Shown here: positions 1 to 6,810 of the stretch, piece by piece
How the letters are laid out: each line of letters begins with the position of its first letter
How positions within the stretch are numbered: the stretch's first letter is position 1
Assembly: GCA_002309885.1 (NCBI GenBank)
Contig: DBYP01000006.1
Location: 124,403-154,271, forward strand
Length of the DNA stretch: 29,869 nt
Direction of reading: 5' to 3'
Source of the DNA: Verrucomicrobia bacterium UBA1183
GTDB taxonomy: Bacteria > Verrucomicrobiota > Verrucomicrobiia > Opitutales > UBA9783
Translations under genes and position numbers: made by a program
The notes under the pieces: model-generated
What the model was told of the DNA's origin: nothing
Databases searched by the model: none
What the model saw: only the letters and a program-made list of their open reading frames with translations

Positions 1-686
1 TAACGCAAGCAGGAAGTTCGAATAAAAGAATTGCTTGGGAGCTTGGGCGATCGACAAGCACGATTGGGCGAGAGCTGAAGCGGAATTACGGCCATGGAGC
101 CTGGTGGTACAATTGCGAACGAGCGCAGGCATCAAGCGAGGAACGGCGGAAAAATTCGAAAGTGCCGCGAATCGACGAAAAAATCTGGGAAGAAGTGTTT
201 CGTTTGTACAACACCGATTGGAGTCCGGAGCAGATTTCAGGAGCGCTGAAATTGAGAAGTGTTTTTGTGAGTCATGAAACGATTTATCGCGGAATTTATG
301 CGGAAATTAAGGCGGGACGGTTGGATCGGAAACACTTGCGTTGGGAGCGCAAAAAACGACGGCGGCGGTTGCCGAAACGAAGGCCTCGAGATGCTTCGAA
401 AACTTCTATCGAAGATCGTCCGAATCTCAGTTCCCGAGTGGAATTCGGCCATTGGGAAGGTGACACCGTTGAGCTTGTTCGCGGTCAAAGCCACCTCGTT
501 ACCATGATCGAACGCAAAACGCGTTTTTTGCTGGTTACGCAGGTCCCAAACAAAAAGTCCGAGACCGTCCGAAACGCCATTTTATGGCTATTTCAGCACT
601 TTCCGCAGGCTGTAAAGTCAATTACGCTTGACAACGGCGTCGAGTTCGCCGACCATAAAACCATCGCAAACCGCTTGAATGTGTAA
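1..686 (+). pseudogene. IS30-family transposase, 5' cut by window edge and 3' truncated
   Basis: The frame is open from base 3 to the stop at 684-686, about 227 residues, so the ATG at 162 is internal. The upstream part reads as the IS30 helix-turn-helix (KRIAWELGRSTSTIGRELKRN). The catalytic core follows, with HWEGDTVELV carrying the first Asp, LVTMIERKTR, and TLDNGVEFADH carrying the second Asp. IS30 transposases normally continue with a segment (WQRGSNEN type) that supplies the catalytic Glu. Here the protein stops right after ANRLNV, so the third catalytic residue is missing and the enzyme should be dead. The protein end is followed within a few bases by a palindrome (687-719). This is consistent with an internal deletion that joined the transposase to the element end, but that is inference. 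Family assignment is secure; the extent upstream is unseen. Confidence 0.85.
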
Positions 687-719
687 GTTCAACCCGGAAG
701 TACACTTCCTAAATTGAAC
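687..719. repeat. Interrupted palindrome after the IS30 remnant
   Basis: GTTCAA (687-692) pairs with TTGAAC (714-719), and GGAAGT (696-701) pairs with ACTTCC (704-709) around a 2-nt loop, with a small internal bulge. It begins directly after the transposase stop and is followed by a short T-rich stretch, so it may be the right end of the IS, a weak terminator, or both. Confidence 0.5.
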
Positions 720-788
720 GTGCCTTTTTCAAAACGTTCCTTATCTTACAAAATTTTTGCTTTTTGCTGGCCGTTTTTTAAAAAGGTG

Positions 789-817
789 TTGCAAAAAATT
801 TTTCAAAATTTTATAAT
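789..817 (+). promoter_or_regulatory. Sigma70-type promoter of the cNMP-chaperone-GH13 operon, leaderless
   Basis: TTGCAA (789-794), 17-nt spacer, perfect TATAAT (812-817). With the usual -7 position for the last -10 base, transcription would start at 824, which is the A of the ATG. There is no Shine-Dalgarno sequence before that ATG. This promoter would drive three closely packed genes. Confidence 0.6.
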
Positions 818-823
818 TGAACC

Positions 824-1285
824 ATGACGGACACAGATATCATAGAAGACCTTATAAACGTTCCGATTTTGTCGGAACTTTCACCTGCTGAATTGAAAAT
901 TGTAGCCCCCTACTGGTCGTACGTTTTTCTGGAAAAATCGGACATTTTATTTTCTGAGGGAGATCCAGCAGATGCGATCTATTACGTTCTGGATGGAGAA
1001 TTCATTATTTATAAAGATAGTGAAGGAGCAATTCCGCTGGAATTGACGCATGTTAAGAAGAACCAATTTTTTGGTGAACAGGCGGTTTTGGAAAATTCTA
1101 CGCGTTCCGGTACGCTCCAGGCAGCTGAACCCAGCCGCGTTTTAACACTGAGCAAGGATGGTTTTTATGAAATCATCGAAAAATATCCTCGCGTAGGCGT
1201 TATCCTGCTCAAAGGATTGGCGCGTTATTTAAGCCTTCAGCTCAAAAAGACAACTGGCCAATACGTTGCCGCTTGTGAAAGGTAG
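824..1285 (+). CDS. Stand-alone cyclic-nucleotide-binding domain protein (CRP-like sensor, no HTH)
   Basis: This 153-residue protein is essentially one cNMP-binding beta-barrel. The barrel strands are visible as DIYYVLDGEF-like sequence (AIYYVLDGEFIIYK). The phosphate-binding cassette reads FFGEQAVLENSTRSGTL, with the FGE and the Arg that contacts the cyclic phosphate; the residue after the Arg differs from the usual R-[ST]-A. CRP/FNR regulators carry a C-terminal HTH and are about 200-230 residues. Here the chain ends after the C-helix (LLKGLARYLSLQLKK), so DNA binding is not expected. It is the first gene of a tight operon, 4 nt before the chaperone gene, which suggests a sensor or regulatory partner for the secretion-linked genes. 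The ligand (cAMP, c-di-GMP or none) cannot be read from the sequence. Confidence 0.8.
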   Translation: MTDTDIIEDLINVPILSELSPAELKIVAPYWSYVFLEKSDILFSEGDPADAIYYVLDGEFIIYKDSEGAIPLELTHVKKNQFFGEQAVLENSTRSGTLQAAEPSRVLTLSKDGFYEIIEKYPRVGVILLKGLARYLSLQLKKTTGQYVAACER

Positions 1286-1289
1286 AACC

Positions 1290-1730
1290 ATGGATACAAC
1301 CGACAACATTAATCAGATTTTGGAAAAATTTGGAACAGAAATTTCCCTCAAAGATCTCAAGTTGGACAAAAACAATTCATGTACGTTAGTTTTTGACGGA
1401 ACACAAAACATACAACTTATGTATGATGAGCAGTTGGAAACGCTGGATTTTTTTGGAGAACTTGGAGATTTGCCTGAACAATGGAGCGACCGTTGTTGCG
1501 ATTGTCTGTTAAAATCTAATGCCGATTGGGCCCTAACAGAAGGCTTGACGTTATCCAAGCGTAGAAACTCTAAATCGGTAGTTTTGGGCTACAATTTACC
1601 GACGCTCAATTTGACTTTTGAAGTTTTCGAGAATATATTGGAACGTTTTTTGAAGCAAATTGATTTATGGAAATCTTATGTTCAACAAATGTCTCAAGGT
1701 GAATTGCCTGAAGCACTTGCTGAATTATAA
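1290..1730 (+). CDS. Class I type III secretion chaperone, CesT/Slc1-like
   Basis: The 146-residue acidic protein has the CesT/Tir-chaperone layout. An N-terminal helix (NINQILEKFGTEI) is followed by a strand pair (CTLVFDG, IQLMYDEQLETLDFFGEL), the GDLPEQW turn, a second helix (CCDCLLKSNADW), strands (LTLSKRRNSKSVVLGYNLP) and a long C-terminal helix ending in LWKSYVQQM. Such dimeric cytosolic chaperones bind an N-terminal segment of a type III effector and deliver it to the secretion ATPase. The ATG at 1290 is chosen because AAAGG lies 7 nt upstream; an earlier start would overlap the preceding gene. The gene lies 4 nt after the cNMP-binding gene and 2 nt before a GH13 gene. The order resembles what I recall of Chlamydia slc1 beside glgX. 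No other type III gene is in the window. Confidence 0.8.
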   Translation: MDTTDNINQILEKFGTEISLKDLKLDKNNSCTLVFDGTQNIQLMYDEQLETLDFFGELGDLPEQWSDRCCDCLLKSNADWALTEGLTLSKRRNSKSVVLGYNLPTLNLTFEVFENILERFLKQIDLWKSYVQQMSQGELPEALAEL

Positions 1731-1732
1731 TT

Positions 1733-4000
1733 ATGCCCAAACTCCAATCTATTTCTTGCTTAACAGATCATACCGGCATTTTGGTTTTTGATGAGGATGT
1801 TGCACAAAAAAACGTACCTACAGCCTTCATCCAAAATCAAAAGCTAAAATTGTCGGCATGTCCAAAAACTATTTTTGCTCAAAAATCCGGCTATTATATT
1901 GAAAAGCATAGTGTCATTTTCTATCTCCATGAAGATAATCTTCCGCATAACATAGATGAAAACGAAAAGTATTTTTTTGTTTGCGGAGAATTTAATGGCT
2001 GGCAAAAAAACATCGATTTCGCACTTCATTGGAATTCTAAAGAGCACGCTTGGATATTAAAAATTCCGCGAAAGCAATTACCGGAACAACCGTTTACTTT
2101 CAAATTCGTAACGGCGCTCAACAAATGGATCGAGCCTTCTACAAAGTTCGTAAACATCGCTATCGACAACAAGGGGAACAAAAATTTACTTTTGGATTTT
2201 AAGAAGACGGGCGCTCATTTTATTTATTTTTCTGTAAAAAAACCGTTCCTTCTACAAAAGCCCCTTACCTCCTCGTTAGGAATTCCGGTAGATATCGATC
2301 CATGGCTGTCTTCACTCTATTCCGATAAAAAGCTGGGGGTACACATCAAAGATGGGAAAACTTTTTTTGCGTGTTTTGCCCCCAAAGCCCAGTGTATAGA
2401 AGTTGAATTGCGTAAAGGAACTAAATCGCTTTGCGTTGCTCTAACGCAGACCGACTCGGGTATTTGGGAAGGCAAGATAGAGCAAGATTTAACGGGTTAT
2501 ACGTATTTATTTAATCTTGAGGATACTGAAGAGCGTTTGTTGGTTGATCCCTACGCGGTTGCGCTGAAATCGCCCCAAGGTCCGGGAATTGTCATGGATT
2601 TAAGCAAACAATATGTCGACAATTTCTCAACACCAGCATTAAAGGATTTATCCATTCTGGAAGTTCACGCAAAAGATTTGGTGGCCAACGCGCCTACGCC
2701 TAAAAACGCTTCTATCTTTTCTCAATTGACCGACTATTTCTCAAAGTCCAATTACGTCAAAGATTTAGGCGTTAATTGCGTTGAATTCATGCCATTAAAC
2801 GAATTTGACAACGATTGCAAAACGGCTTATCAATGGGGCTATATGCCGGCTCATTTTTTCGCGCTTTCTTCTTGCTACGGTACACCGCGCGAATTCATAA
2901 ACTGCGTTCAGGCGATGCATAACCAAGGTCTGGCGGTTATATTGGATGTCGTTTATAACCATGCCGGCGAGATGAACGATTTACTTCGATGGGATAAAGA
3001 TTACTACTTCCGACATACGCCCGACGGCGAATTAACCAATGTTAGCGGTTGCGGTAATGACCTGCGTACCGAACGTCCTATGATACGTAAACTCATTTTG
3101 GATAGCCTGTTGCACTTATTAAAGACGTACCACGTGGATGGTTTCCGATTCGATTTAGCAGAGATCTTGGGTGTTGAAACATTGCATTATTTGTCTGAAA
3201 ATCTGAAAAAAGCAAAACAGGACGTCATTCTCATCGCAGAACCTTGGAGCTTCGGCGGTCATATCGCTCATGCCTTAAAAGGAAGCGATTACGCTAGTTG
3301 GAATGATGGCTATCGCGAATTTTTATTAAAATACGTAACAGGCAACGGCAATTGTGAAGGCTTTAAATACTTCCTGGAAGGTTCGACCTCGTTCCTTTGC
3401 CAAACCGCACAACAATCGATCAATTACACGGAATCGCACGACGATTATTGTTGGCGAGATCGCTTGGATTTAGATGAGACGGTAGCCTTACGCCAAACGC
3501 ATTGCATGTTTGCAACGTTGCTTTTGTCGTTAGGTATCCCCATGATCGCAGAAGGTCAAGATTTTATGCGTTCCAAGCAGCATGTTCGCAATACTTACAA
3601 TCGTGGCGATCTCAATTTACTCAACTATGATAACTTGAAAACGCATTCCGTTACCCACCAGTATGTTAAAAATCTGCTAAAATTTAGAAATTCTTCTTAT
3701 GGAGAATTGCTAAAAATAGAACGTCCAACGGCTTCTTATTTGAAATATTTCCCGGTTGAGCAAACGTCTGCTTTGGGTGTGCTATTCAATGCAGATTTGT
3801 CTATGGGACATCGACAAATTTTATTCCTCATAAATCCTCATAATTTTGCTGTAGAGCTTCCCCTACCTCACCTGGATATCGCAGAATTTTCCCTTCTGGC
3901 CGATACCCTAAAATTTTCAACCTCATCAAATACAAAGCGAAATTTATCGCATAATTTTCACTTAGATCCCATTTCTTGCAACCTCTTCGTTCGAGAATAA
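1733..4000 (+). CDS. GH13 glycogen debranching enzyme, pullulanase/GlgX-like, with CBM48 region
   Basis: The 755-residue protein should hydrolyse alpha-1,6 branches of glycogen or related glucans. An N-terminal glycogen-binding-like segment (residues about 80-140, YFFVCGEFNGWQ) precedes a second beta-rich module (about 195-290) and the catalytic barrel. All four GH13 regions are present: DVVYNH (Asp405), GFRFDLAE with the nucleophile Asp474, IAEPW with the acid/base Glu503, and ESHDD with the transition-state Asp570. YQWGYMPAHFFA matches the pullulanase/isoamylase YxWGY signature. It starts 2 nt after the type III chaperone stop, without a Shine-Dalgarno site, so it is probably translationally coupled. 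No Sec signal peptide is visible. Secretion as a type III substrate of the neighbouring chaperone is a hypothesis from context. GlgX and type I pullulanase cannot be separated with certainty. Confidence 0.85.
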   Translation: MPKLQSISCLTDHTGILVFDEDVAQKNVPTAFIQNQKLKLSACPKTIFAQKSGYYIEKHSVIFYLHEDNLPHNIDENEKYFFVCGEFNGWQKNIDFALHWNSKEHAWILKIPRKQLPEQPFTFKFVTALNKWIEPSTKFVNIAIDNKGNKNLLLDFKKTGAHFIYFSVKKPFLLQKPLTSSLGIPVDIDPWLSSLYSDKKLGVHIKDGKTFFACFAPKAQCIEVELRKGTKSLCVALTQTDSGIWEGKIEQDLTGYTYLFNLEDTEERLLVDPYAVALKSPQGPGIVMDLSKQYVDNFSTPALKDLSILEVHAKDLVANAPTPKNASIFSQLTDYFSKSNYVKDLGVNCVEFMPLNEFDNDCKTAYQWGYMPAHFFALSSCYGTPREFINCVQAMHNQGLAVILDVVYNHAGEMNDLLRWDKDYYFRHTPDGELTNVSGCGNDLRTERPMIRKLILDSLLHLLKTYHVDGFRFDLAEILGVETLHYLSENLKKAKQDVILIAEPWSFGGHIAHALKGSDYASWNDGYREFLLKYVTGNGNCEGFKYFLEGSTSFLCQTAQQSINYTESHDDYCWRDRLDLDETVALRQTHCMFATLLLSLGIPMIAEGQDFMRSKQHVRNTYNRGDLNLLNYDNLKTHSVTHQYVKNLLKFRNSSYGELLKIERPTASYLKYFPVEQTSALGVLFNADLSMGHRQILFLINPHNFAVELPLPHLDIAEFSLLADTLKFSTSSNTKRNLSHNFHLDPISCNLFVRE

Positions 4001-4126
4001 AAGAGAAAAAGAGAAACTTTTCTAACGAACGGTAGAGCATAAAAACACTTTCTTTTCGCGATCTTTTTGTTTTTCAGCTATAAAACATAACCCATGTTGA
4101 ATACGCTTATTAAAGCTTAGATATTA

Positions 4127-4155
4127 TTGACATCTTATACCTTAATATGTATGAT
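4127..4155 (+). promoter_or_regulatory. Strong sigma70-type promoter of the prepilin gene, near-leaderless
   Basis: TTGACA (4127-4132), 17-nt spacer, TATGAT (4150-4155). The predicted start at about 4162 is 2 nt before the ATG at 4164. It is the closest match to consensus in the window. Confidence 0.65.
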
Positions 4156-4163
4156 ATCTGGGT

Positions 4164-4817
4164 ATGGGTGATAAGCGTAAACACGGAATTTCGTTGATTG
4201 AAGTTTTAATTTCAGCAAGTTTATTCACGATTGTTATATTGGGAATTTCTCAGTCGGTATTGTTAATGCATCGCTATTCTCGAGCAAATCTTTGCAAATA
4301 TAAAGCACACCTTATCGCTACCAGTTATTTTGAAAGTCTGCTTTGCGATACGCATCCCTATGATCTCAATAAAAATACAGTTACTGTACGGTGTATCAAT
4401 TCTCCATGTTCCACTTTTAACTTTTTATATGATGTCCCAACCAACGAAACACCCTATGCAAAAAACGGTGATAATTTCACCCATATGAATCGTCATACGA
4501 CAAGTGTTTACGATGATGAAAGCAATGATTTGAAGGTTTTTATGCTTTTAAAGGTAGAAGAATCTCCTTTGTGTAAAGTTTATAAAAAACATGAAAATGA
4601 GGACGATAGTGTTGACAACAGTTTAGAGCGCGTTTATATCAATCCTCCTGAAGGATTTCAATCTCTGAGGCTTGCCTACTGGTATACAAGTCCCTTCATG
4701 GACAGTGCCTCGAACAATAAAGTCGAAGGTTCTGAAGCGTATCTTTCGGGACTCGAATGTGACGAATTGTACGCTATCCGCCCATTGAATCCGGATGATC
4801 CAGAATACGATATTTAG
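4164..4817 (+). CDS. Prepilin-like protein with type IV pilin N-methylation motif
   Basis: The first 31 residues form a class III signal: a short basic leader (MGDKRKHG), then ISLIEVLISASLFTIVILGI. Cleavage by prepilin peptidase would follow Gly8 and leave Glu at position +5, as required for assembly. The rest (217 residues in all) is a soluble globular domain rich in Asp, Tyr and Cys (at least seven Cys), ending DPDDPEYDI-like. This fits a minor pilin or a type II secretion pseudopilin (PilV/GspI type) and not a major pilin, which is usually shorter. It stands alone, with no other pilus or type II genes beside it. A near-consensus promoter lies directly upstream. The motif is clear; which machine it belongs to cannot be told. 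Confidence 0.8.
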   Translation: MGDKRKHGISLIEVLISASLFTIVILGISQSVLLMHRYSRANLCKYKAHLIATSYFESLLCDTHPYDLNKNTVTVRCINSPCSTFNFLYDVPTNETPYAKNGDNFTHMNRHTTSVYDDESNDLKVFMLLKVEESPLCKVYKKHENEDDSVDNSLERVYINPPEGFQSLRLAYWYTSPFMDSASNNKVEGSEAYLSGLECDELYAIRPLNPDDPEYDI

Positions 4818-4829
4818 CGTATATCTGCG

Positions 4830-4992
4830 GGGAATAAAAAATTGTAAAGGAATAAATTGTAAGGGAACTTTTTGAAAAAAGCTTCCCTTAGACCCTCAAA
4901 AACTTCCATAATTTTGCAACATTGTTGCAAAATGACGGGGGTGCAGGGCCGCTGCCCTGCTTTGATGGATTTTTTACAAAAAATCTCTCAAG
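4830..4992 (+). repeat. Intergenic hairpin repeat, copy A
   Basis: Begins about 12 nt after the prepilin stop. It contains all four hairpins of the family: AAGGGAA/TTCCCTT arms, TTTTGCAAC/GTTGCAAAA, GCAGGGC/GCCCTGC, and GGATTTTTT/AAAAAATC. The left flank (GGAATAAAAAATTGTAAAGG) matches the outer part of copy D. Clear terminal GTGTCTAC is not visible here, so both ends are eroded. With copies A, B and the AT palindrome, the gap 4818-5306 contains no convincing gene. Confidence 0.85.
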
Positions 4993-5008
4993 GCACAAGA
5001 CGATTAAT

Positions 5009-5024
5009 GTATAATATATTATAC
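5009..5024. promoter_or_regulatory. Perfect 16-bp AT-rich palindrome
   Basis: GTATAATATATTATAC is its own reverse complement, and the flanks extend the symmetry (TTAA.. / ..TTA) with one mismatch. It lies between repeat copies A and B. It could be an operator or a -10-like site on both strands; no adjacent gene explains it. Confidence 0.4.
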
Positions 5025-5075
5025 GTTAGGCCGTGTTACGGATAGTTTATTAATCATAAGGTGGGCGTAAAGTGC

Positions 5076-5208
5076 AAGGGAACTTTTTGAAAAAAGCTTC
5101 CCTTGAACCCTCAAAAACTTTCATAATTTCGCAACAGTGTTGCAAAAAGAACAAAAGTTTTGAGAGGGCCTGGGAGAGCTTTTACAAAAGCTCGCCCAAA
5201 AACTGCCT
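5076..5208 (+). repeat. Intergenic hairpin repeat, copy B (subtype lacking the GC hairpin)
   Basis: Shares the AAGGGAACTTTTTGAAAAAA start and a GCAAC/GTTGC hairpin, but lacks the GCAGGGC hairpin. Its last hairpin is GGGAGAGCTTTTACAAAAGC followed by TCGCCC, unlike the GGATTTTTT form. Copy I is the same subtype. It is preceded by CGTAAAGTGCAAGGG, nearly identical to the flank of copy C. Confidence 0.8.
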
Positions 5209-5277
5209 ATTAAAATCCTCCCAAAGCCGCTTGGTTAGCGGATTTACAAAAAAATTCAAATTTTTCCAAAAAACTAC

Positions 5278-5306
5278 TTGACAAACAAAAATACATAATA
5301 CATAAT
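5278..5306 (+). promoter_or_regulatory. Sigma70-type promoter upstream of the tandem-repeat reading frame
   Basis: TTGACA (5278-5283), 17-nt spacer, CATAAT (5301-5306), predicted start about 5313. The ATG at 5307 overlaps the promoter and cannot be used from this transcript; the in-frame ATG at 5325 gives a 12-nt leader. The transcript could also be non-coding. Confidence 0.55.
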
Positions 5307-5324
5307 ATGGCGCGCTGTAAATTA

Positions 5325-5750
5325 ATGGGCACTTGTTTGTGGAGTTGTTTTGGTGATTTTGGGCGTAAAAGTCGCTTGGGAAGCGGGATTCTTAAACGAG
5401 TTTGTGGGTATTCGCTGAGGATTCGTGAGGCGGTTTGCAGGTACCAACCAGAGCGTGTTTGCTGGGGAAAGCACAGGCAGTTCGGATGGTATAATGATGT
5501 TCTCAAACGAGTTTGTGGTAGCTTCTTGAGGATTCATAGCGCGGTTTGCGAGTATCAGTTTGGGCGTGTTTGCTGGGGAAAACGTCGGCAATTATCGTGG
5601 TATGATGTTCTTGAACGAGTTTGTTGGGGCTTGTTGAGGATTCGTAGCGCGGTTTGTAGGTGTCGGTTAAAGTGTATCAGCAAGTTGGAAAGGTGTCAGC
5701 GGTTGTGGTTGCATAAGGTTGTTCCTAAATTCAGCAGCGGATGGACGTAG
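5325..5750 (+). CDS. Hypothetical Cys/Trp/Arg-rich tandem-repeat protein
   Basis: I do not recognise this protein. Three repeats of 37, 36 and about 22 residues (111 and 108 bp periods, starting near 5394, 5505 and 5613) share RVC...LRI..AVC and, in the first two, RVCWGK.RQ..WY.DVL. The repeat lengths are multiples of three and differ by one whole codon. Many differences between repeats 1 and 2 fall at third codon positions and are synonymous in this frame (ggg/ggt, ctg/ttg, tac/tat, caa/cag, aag/aaa, agg/cgg, cag/caa, ctc/ctt). This supports plus-strand coding. The aligned minus-strand frame is interrupted by TAA in the third repeat. The start at 5325 is chosen from the promoter; no Shine-Dalgarno site is visible. 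The region looks richer in G+C than its surroundings and is flanked by repeat copies B and C. It may instead be a non-coding RNA. Confidence 0.4.
   Translation: MGTCLWSCFGDFGRKSRLGSGILKRVCGYSLRIREAVCRYQPERVCWGKHRQFGWYNDVLKRVCGSFLRIHSAVCEYQFGRVCWGKRRQLSWYDVLERVCWGLLRIRSAVCRCRLKCISKLERCQRLWLHKVVPKFSSGWT
5394..5675 (+). repeat. Tandem repeats of 111 and 108 bp
   Basis: Units begin at AAACGAGTTTGT (5394), AAACGAGTTTGT (5505) and GAACGAGTTTGT (5613). The third unit is partial and diverges after about 60 bp. They lie within the reading frame 5325-5750. Confidence 0.85.
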
Positions 5751-5915
5751 GCGGACGCTGTAAAAAAGCGCACTGTGTGAGCTATTAAGGCGGAACGTGG
5801 ATGCCGATTCTCTGCGGAGAAGCGGCAATGGCGGAGCTTTGATGTCAGCATAAGCGCAAGTTTGTTCTTTGACAGTTTTTTAAAGGCGTAGAAGGTGCGA
5901 TAGATCGTAAAGCGC
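5751..5915. other. Intergenic stretch without a recognised feature
   Basis: Between the Cys-rich frame and repeat copy C, I see no coding sequence, RNA gene or clear promoter. It keeps the higher G+C look of the cassette up to about 5860. Confidence 0.4.
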
Positions 5916-5963
5916 AAGGGAACTTTTTGAAAAAAGCTTCCCTTGGACCCTCAAAAACTTTTA
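5916..5963 (+). repeat. Intergenic hairpin repeat, copy C (left part only)
   Basis: Only the first hairpin (AAGGGAA...TTCCCTT) and the following ACCCTCAAAAACTTT survive. The 5' flank CGTAAAGCGCAAGGG matches that of copy B, so B and C form direct repeats around the 5.2-5.9 kb cassette. Confidence 0.8.
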
Positions 5964-6010
5964 TTATTTTTTAATTTACAACGCGGTTGTTTTATTTTGA
6001 ATATTGGAGC

Positions 6011-6670
6011 ATGTCTGTTGCGCTTCAGAAATTGAATTGGTGTATTGTACGTCTCGGCAGTGATTATAACTGGTGGGTTCAAGAAATTAGCGATGAAATT
6101 CATTGGGATATCGATTGTCTGAGCATTTTGGATCCCAAACAGGTCGCTTATTTGCTGGAATTAACGGATGATTTGAAGGATTACGGCTTTTCACCGGACG
6201 TTTTGGATCGTGCCTTTTTCAGATTCAAAATCGATAAAAAGATAGGCGAGAATTTGGTTCGCTTGGTACGGACAGAACAGAGTTTGGTTGATTGCGAAGA
6301 ACCTTTGTTCGCCTTGCCAGATGTTATTGATGAAGAAAAGGGCCCCTATGTTGATTTTGTCGAACACATTACCAAATTGCGCGCAAAATTGCTTAACGAC
6401 AGTATCGATTTCAATCAGAATATTTCTGCTGAAGAAATTGCGGATGAATTAGCAGAAAAATATCGTTTGGAGTATTTTGAAGGTACCAGTTTGCATGTTT
6501 ATCGCGAATTGACGGACATTTTGGAATATGTCCCAGAAGGTTTTGAACTAGATCGTGATGATTCTTCAACCAAATCGGATGACGAATATGCAGATATTGA
6601 AACAGACGACGTGGACACCAAGGAAGAAATCGAAGCCGACGAAACCATGCAGTGGGAGGAAGGCGAATAA
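6011..6670 (+). CDS. Hypothetical acidic protein
   Basis: I do not recognise a family. From the ATG at 6011 the protein is 219 residues. The N-terminal half is globular-looking (LNWCIVRLGSDYNWWVQEI, then helices around LLELTDDLKDYGF and DRAFFRFKIDKKIGENLVRL). The last 40 residues are almost all Asp, Glu, Thr and Ser (DDSSTKSDDEYADIETDDVD type). There is no signal peptide or membrane segment. The ATG is chosen over an in-frame TTG at 5987; GGAG lies only 1 nt before the ATG, too close for a normal ribosome site. Codon use resembles neighbouring genes, so I consider it real. A strongly acidic tail can mediate protein-protein or RNA-polymerase contacts, but nothing specific supports a function. 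Confidence 0.65.
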   Translation: MSVALQKLNWCIVRLGSDYNWWVQEISDEIHWDIDCLSILDPKQVAYLLELTDDLKDYGFSPDVLDRAFFRFKIDKKIGENLVRLVRTEQSLVDCEEPLFALPDVIDEEKGPYVDFVEHITKLRAKLLNDSIDFNQNISAEEIADELAEKYRLEYFEGTSLHVYRELTDILEYVPEGFELDRDDSSTKSDDEYADIETDDVDTKEEIEADETMQWEEGE

Positions 6671-6729
6671 ATCGTAAGAATTTACTTGCGTTTATCTTTT
6701 ATTTCTTAGAATCTTTAAACAAAGGTCAG

Positions 6730-6804
6730 GGCACGGTAGCCAAGTGGTAAGGCAGGAGTCTGCAAAACTTCTATACGTCGGTTCAATTCCGACCCGTGCC
6801 TCCA
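6730..6804 (+). tRNA. tRNA-Cys (GCA)
   Basis: The acceptor GGCACGG (6730-6736) pairs with CCGTGCC (6794-6800). The anticodon stem GGAGT/ACTTC encloses loop CTGCAAA with anticodon GCA, and the T arm is GTCGG-TTCAATT-CCGAC. The discriminator is U73, as in tRNA-Cys, and CCA is encoded. TAGAAT at 6707-6712 is a plausible -10 box. The ATG of the next gene lies 6 nt after the CCA. Confidence 0.95.
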
Positions 6805-6810
6805 GTCGCG

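Noticed and set aside
5072..5281. Short plus frame over repeat copy B (and similar frames with KKASLKPSKTF in other copies)
   Set aside because: These are translations of the non-coding hairpin repeat and recur only because the repeat does.
5322..5591. Minus-strand Asn/Pro/Thr-rich repeat frame opposite the Cys-rich frame
   Set aside because: It is interrupted by a TAA in the third repeat, and substitutions between repeats favour synonymous positions of the plus strand.
5307..5915. tmRNA, RNase P RNA or 6S RNA in the GC-richer cassette
   Set aside because: I looked for the conserved cores (such as GAGGAAAGTCC) and found none; a novel RNA remains possible.
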